Below, one piece after another: positions 59,497 through 64,000 of a stretch of DNA of 64,000 bases. The stretch is from Phalacrocorax aristotelis. Taxonomy: Eukaryota; Chordata; Aves; Suliformes; Phalacrocoracidae. The position numbers and the translations under genes were made by a program. The stretch is taken from NCBI RefSeq assembly GCF_949628215.1, contig NC_134277.1, positions 128,573,463-128,637,462 of the forward strand. Direction: 5' to 3'. Every line of letters starts with the position of its first letter. Position 1 is the stretch's first letter. A model generated the notes under the pieces. That model saw only the letters and a list, made by a program, of their open reading frames with translations. It was not told where the DNA came from and ran no database searches.

Positions 59497-61557
59497 GTAC
59501 CGGCCGTGGGGCGCGGGGGGCGGCCAGCCGTTCCCTGCCCTTTCCTCTTCTACGGCCCATAGTTAGCCCCGGTCGGGGCGCGGGGGGGGGGGGGGGGGGG
59601 GCGGCGGCCGGGCGGCCACCTGCACCTTCCCTTGCCGCCGGGGCGGCGCGGTTCGCCTCCTTCTCCTTCCCTCCCTCCCTGTCCGCCGCTATGGGGAGCG
59701 GCGATCAATCGGAGCCGGCGGCGCCCGGGATGGCGGGCCCCTTTCCCAGCCCCGGCAGCCCCTATTTATAACCGCTGAGCCGTGCCAGAGCCGCTCCGCC
59801 TCCCCGCTCGCGGGGCCCGCCGGCCCTCGGCCCCGGCCGCCGCCGCCGCCGCCCCCGTGGTGCATTCTCGCCCCGCAAGCCAGCCGACCCCCGCCGGCCT
59901 CCCGCTCCTTGTACCCCCTCCGGGAGCGGCTTGGCGCCCGGCTCCCGCTCCTCTCCCCTGCGCACCCCGAATGCTCCCTGGCTTCTCGGTACCGCATCCT
60001 TTCTCGTCGTGCCTTTCTTTCTCCTCGCCCACCTCTTCTTCCTTGGGCCTCCGGTTGCTGCTCCTTCCCCGCGGCCCCCGCTTCTTCCAGCTGTTCCACT
60101 CTTTCTCTCCCTGTACTGCGCTGCACTTTTTAAATTGGCTCTTCGTGGAGCTTAAGAGTTTGTTATTTTTCATCTTTGCCAGGCCTGTGCTGGCCCTTCT
60201 TTCTAGCTGGAAGCTATTCTGTTTCGGCGTCTGCTTCCTCCGTGTGTCTCCGCCGCTCCCCAAAAGTTTTGGCCCTGCAGTCTCCTGCCCCCCTTTTATT
60301 TTTTTGTTCTGTGTCATTACTGTTTTATTTCTTTTGTCTCTGTGTGTGCTCTCCAGTTTCCTTTTATGCACTTATTGCTAGCTCAGTGATCTCTTAGCTT
60401 TTCATTGCTCTGTCTTCCACAAAGGCTTCTTCTTCCCAACTTTTCTAGTTCCATGTCTCTTGTTGATCTCTGCATGCCTGTGTGCCTGGGTTCCATTCAT
60501 CCCAAAAGATGAGGTGGTTGGGGTTTTTAAGGTTATGGAGATTTTTTCGCTGGTTTTGGGAGAGGGAGATGACTAACCAGTGCAGGTTTAGATAGAGCAA
60601 TGTTAAACAGTCTTATGATAACTCTGAGACAGATGCATATAAAAGCAAGATGGAGGTGGTTGCCTCCTCAACTTACAAACCTCTGAATACTGAGTTTTTC
60701 AGGACTAAAAATTGTTGGAGAGCGATGGAGCCTGGAAACCCACTCATGCCTAGTTGTACATATGTGAGAAGATGAATTAGATTTTCATGGGCTAGAGTTT
60801 GTTTCTCTAAACTATTTTATTTTGCTATGGAGTAATTAAGGATACTGTAACTTGTACTGTTACAGTGATTCTTAGTGCATGACAGATTAACAGTGTTTTG
60901 TAATGCCTAATCCTAAAAAAAAAAAAAAATCCTCCTTGCGGTATTATTTCCTTGTGTGAAAGCTTCATATAGACTGTATCATTTTCTCAATATAATTGCC
61001 TAGACAAGGAACACACAACTCGTAGTTCAGCTTACAATATCACTGTATATTTCTTTGTATATCTAAAAAGGCATTGTAGGTTATTCTCTGATAAGTACCC
61101 ATCAGTCAATTTATAAGATGACATAATGAAGTTTTCGTACTGGCAGTAATCTTAGCTGCTAACTCTCTTTGTTCTTTTACTCTGTGCTTTGTTTATTGCT
61201 TATGTTTCTTGTTGGGGGGGCAATCAAAATTAATCTATTTAGGTTTTTCAACACCATTTAAGCTTTACATGCTGTAAAAGACTAGATTATTTCAATGGTT
61301 TTGGTGAAATTCTTTCAATTTTATAATTACTTTTCTGTGTTTTTTGTAAGATTTTATATTTTACATAATATCATATTTTCATAATAGCATGTTTTTAGTA
61401 ATATTTTAAACTGATATTTAAATTGAAAAGAGCAGAATTGGCAAATAAATGGAATTACCCTAAAGTAAACATTAGAGGATTCTAACTGAACTTGTTTTTC
61501 TTTTTTCTTTTTCTCCACTTTCCTATATACAGAGACCTAAAGGACAGGGAAATAAAG
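59473..61557 (+). CDS. YTHDF3: YTH-domain m6A reader YTHDF3, first two coding exons
   Basis: Cytoplasmic reader of N6-methyladenosine in mRNA, acting in translation and decay with YTHDF1 and YTHDF2. Exon A, 59473-59496, encodes MSATSVDQ and ends CAG|GTACC. Exon B, 61533-61557, encodes RPKGQGNK plus one base, between TATATACAG and GTAAGT. The joined N-terminus MSATSVDQRPKGQGNK is the YTHDF3 form; YTHDF1 and YTHDF2 differ in these residues. The large exon with the low-complexity region and the YTH domain lies right of the window. The two tiny exons match the human gene structure. Divergent from TTPA. Confidence 0.93.
59497..61532 (+). other. YTHDF3: YTHDF3 intron 1
   Basis: The first 450 bp are CpG-island sequence including a run of 20 G (59582-59601); the rest is AT-rich. 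Open frames of about 200 codons at 59766-60381 on both strands reflect GC-rich, stop-poor composition. Confidence 0.85.
59582..59601 (+). repeat. Uninterrupted run of 20 G
   Basis: Twenty consecutive G on the plus strand, 86 bases after the YTHDF3 exon 1 donor, in a GCGG-rich context. A strong G-quadruplex former in DNA and nascent RNA. The exact count may be unreliable for sequencing reasons. Confidence 0.85.
61533..61557 (+). CDS. YTHDF3: YTHDF3 coding exon 2
   Basis: 25 bases encoding RPKGQGNK plus the first base of the next codon. The acceptor has a long pyrimidine tract (TTTTTTCTTTTTCTCC) and the donor is GTAAGT. Too short to be found by length-based ORF calling. Confidence 0.93.
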
Positions 61558-64000
61558 GTAAGTTGATTCCTTGTATTTCTGTATAAGTCTAATATTGCTG
61601 CTTGTGGAGGTTAATGTGTCTTCAGACAATTGTGGGAAGAGAATGTAGCTATAGGATGTCTTTTATTTCAGAGCAAGATGACAGGAAATTGCATGCCAAA
61701 ATGTTACTTCCCAGCATTTTTACTGTGGCACAGCATTACATCAATTTAAAATGTTTTATTTTGCAAATGAAGATTAATGTCAGAAGTTGGGTGATAACAT
61801 AGCTATTTCTTTTTAGCTGGCTTTGATGTGTGTGTATAGTCTCTTTAACAGTACACCTTGGGCCTTTCTGTGCAGTGAATAGAATCAGTGTACTAGAATC
61901 ATCAGGAAGAGTCTTCTGAACAGCTTCCTTAGCTTGTGAGACAACAACCACGTGACTATTTAGTTACTCATATCTGTGAGCAGAACACATCACCTTCCTT
62001 ATTCTCAGAAATTTTATCTTTCTCTTCATTTTAGTGTCAGTATAGAATATTCAGTCTGTGTTTGTAGGCCTTCTGCCTTTCTACTTTTTCATGTTTCTGT
62101 CAACATCTTAGTTTTAAAATACCATACTCAATGGGGTTTCTTCTCTCCCACAGAAACAAGGAACTAACTACTTAATATTCTTCCCTCTAAAATTCTTGGC
62201 AAGTCTGTTGTAAACAGCATCTCAGATTACATCTTGCAATTTATTTCTGGTCTGGAATTTATCTTTGATGTGTAAAGCCTTATTTTCTATTTGGGAATTC
62301 TTTTTGCCTGATCAATACACTTGTGCCCATTTAATTCTTAGGTGCTCGGCAAGCTGAGCTGTAGGATAGCATACATGCAGCTACTTCATGTGTTAATATC
62401 CTTATTATTTCTTCATGCAGATAAACTTTTTTTTTTGAGCTCAGGTACTTTTTGCCCCCTCGTTGTTCATTGTCTGACTTAATCTAATTGTTCTCTGTGA
62501 ACTGTCATTTAATGTTATCTGCAGCATACTTATTCTATTATTCTGTCTATATGCAGATTATCTGCTGCTTATTACATATGTCACTTATGAGGTGGCACAT
62601 GGCTCCTGAATCTTGCTGAATTTGGCCTGTTCGTTTTAATTTTTCTGCATTCAGAGAAAAATGAACTTGTATTTGCCTCCTCAGACCTTCTCAGTTTGGT
62701 CATTTGGTCACTTGTTCTCTCATATTCTAATACTTCTGCCTTTTTTTTCCCACAAACTGAACTTTTAACTGTTTCTGTATATCTTTGAAATAGTGTGTGT
62801 TTATACTCTCTATGTTGCCCTTAAATGAGAAGATAAGTCAGATTTGTTTGAGCAAGTAGTTTGTGGCTTCGTGTTCTTTGAATTACCATATCTCAGTTTT
62901 GGTGAGGTTATCGAGATATATCTATCAGGGAATGATATAAGTGGTTTTTGAACTATACTCCATATATACGAATTGGAGCGGAAGTACTAAGCATTTCTAT
63001 TTGGGTGTTATGTTTCAGCTTGTTTAATAATGAAAATGCACAAGTCAGTTTAAATTATCTATGTTAGCATATTTTTGTGTGCTATAATTTGCAAATGCTG
63101 TGGAATGTTTGAATGAAAACAGATCTCTTGGTTTGCTATGTAAGGAAGAGATTTTTGCACTTGTGAACTTGGATATTTATGTAGTGCATCCTTTTAAATA
63201 ATGGATACTTACTATGTATTCTCTTGGTAAGAATATGACCTAAATGAAAACTAATAGTGAAACAAAACAATAATCTCCTCTGTTCTGTTAAATTATTTGG
63301 TAAGCATCTATTTAATGAAACTATGATTTAGCATTTGATTAAAGGGCTAGGAGATTGAAGATGGTAGCGTAGTGTAGCATGAGTAGTAGGCTTTGGGTTA
63401 GAGACTTTTTCAAGATGGTAAAGGTAAATTAAGTCAGTATCAGCAATGCTTACTGACCACATGTTAGCAGACAGTAATCTCTTTCAGGTTAAAGGAGCTT
63501 CAAGGGAAGATGTGATACCGAGTTAACAGACTAATCTGAAGGTGGTTCTCTGCGTAAGGGTAATAATGTTAAAGAGGATGGTAAAAAGGTTACTATCCAC
63601 ATGTCTGGTGGAGCATATGAGAGAGTGTGAGTGAGCAGAATAAGGGGTGTATGCATGGAAATAGATTATTTTTTATAATGAAATGAAAAAATATCGTGCC
63701 TGCAAATGATATTGGGAGGTAGCTGATCTGTATTGTCTAGTAAAATGTTTTTGATGCTTTATTCTAGTTGATTATAAGTTGGTGTACTGTGCTGTCTCCC
63801 TTGACCAGTATTTGTGGGGTTGAAGTTCTAGTGTGTAGAACAGTACTGTCCATCTGCTGTATCAGCTATTAATGTTGGTATTTCAGAGACTTGAATGAGT
63901 AAATTATCCTGTCTTAAAAGTTTCCTTTTTTAGTTGTCAGCTACTGTACAGTTGACATAAAACATCACAGCTGACATCAATCAAATGGTGTCTTACGTGG
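61558..64000 (+). other. YTHDF3: YTHDF3 intron 2 (partial)
   Basis: AT-rich, with no further exon up to the window end. The next expected residues (VSVQNGS) are not found. Confidence 0.8.

Noticed and set aside
59766-60381. Two overlapping ~200-codon frames on opposite strands
   Set aside because: They lie in YTHDF3 intron 1; GC-rich sequence with few stops explains both, and no motif is present.
62033-62060. TTTTAG|TGTCAGTATAGAAT, resembling the start of YTHDF3 coding exon 3 (VSVQN)
   Set aside because: In phase with exon 2 it meets TAG after three codons, and nothing after it matches the expected serine/asparagine-rich sequence.
1-64000. CRISPR arrays, bacterial operons, tRNA or rRNA genes
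   Set aside because: Not expected in a bird nuclear genome and none seen; tRNA-like matches are limited to the retroviral primer sites.

Overview
The window is vertebrate nuclear DNA and is almost certainly avian. It has intron-split genes, CpG-island promoters, 5'-truncated CR1 LINE fragments, and endogenous retroviruses of the ERVL type with the LTR family common in birds. Nothing in it identifies the species. The gene order GGH - TTPA - YTHDF3 matches the block I know from the human genome (8q12).

Layout. Positions 1-7427 hold the 5' half of GGH (gamma-glutamyl hydrolase) on the minus strand: exons 1-4, with the rest left of the window. Positions 7674-25115 hold a complete five-exon TTPA (alpha-tocopherol transfer protein, 277 codons), also on the minus strand. 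Its candidate terminal polyadenylation signal lies only about 250 bp upstream of the GGH start codon. TTPA intron 2 carries a solo ERVL LTR antisense to the gene. Positions 25500-58500 are intergenic. They contain three CR1 3' ends, one diverged CR1-like fragment, two notable inverted repeats, and two ERVL proviruses. Provirus A (44982-51971, minus) has both LTRs and decayed gag-pro-pol without env. Provirus B (54662-57244, plus) has a 5' LTR, a perfect lysine-tRNA primer site, gag, and then a deletion into the end of the 3' LTR. The two are head to head, 2.7 kb apart. Positions 58570-59960 are the CpG-island promoter of YTHDF3 (an m6A reader, plus strand). Its first two coding exons are at 59473-59496 and 61533-61557; the main exon lies to the right of the window.

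How the parts relate. TTPA and GGH are tandem and head to tail. TTPA and YTHDF3 are divergent, with the retroviral cluster between them. The three host genes do unrelated jobs: folate polyglutamate hydrolysis, vitamin E transfer, and m6A reading.

No new multi-gene system is visible. The least explained material is in the ERVL gag. Both proviruses encode a hydrophobic, membrane-protein-like N-terminal module. They carry a frame-preserving decapeptide minisatellite that differs in copy number. They also share in-frame UGA codons at identical spacing. The LTR pair of provirus A is a mosaic with a 262-bp identical core. Exon boundaries were read by hand from splice signals, reading frame and remembered family sequence; no database search was run.
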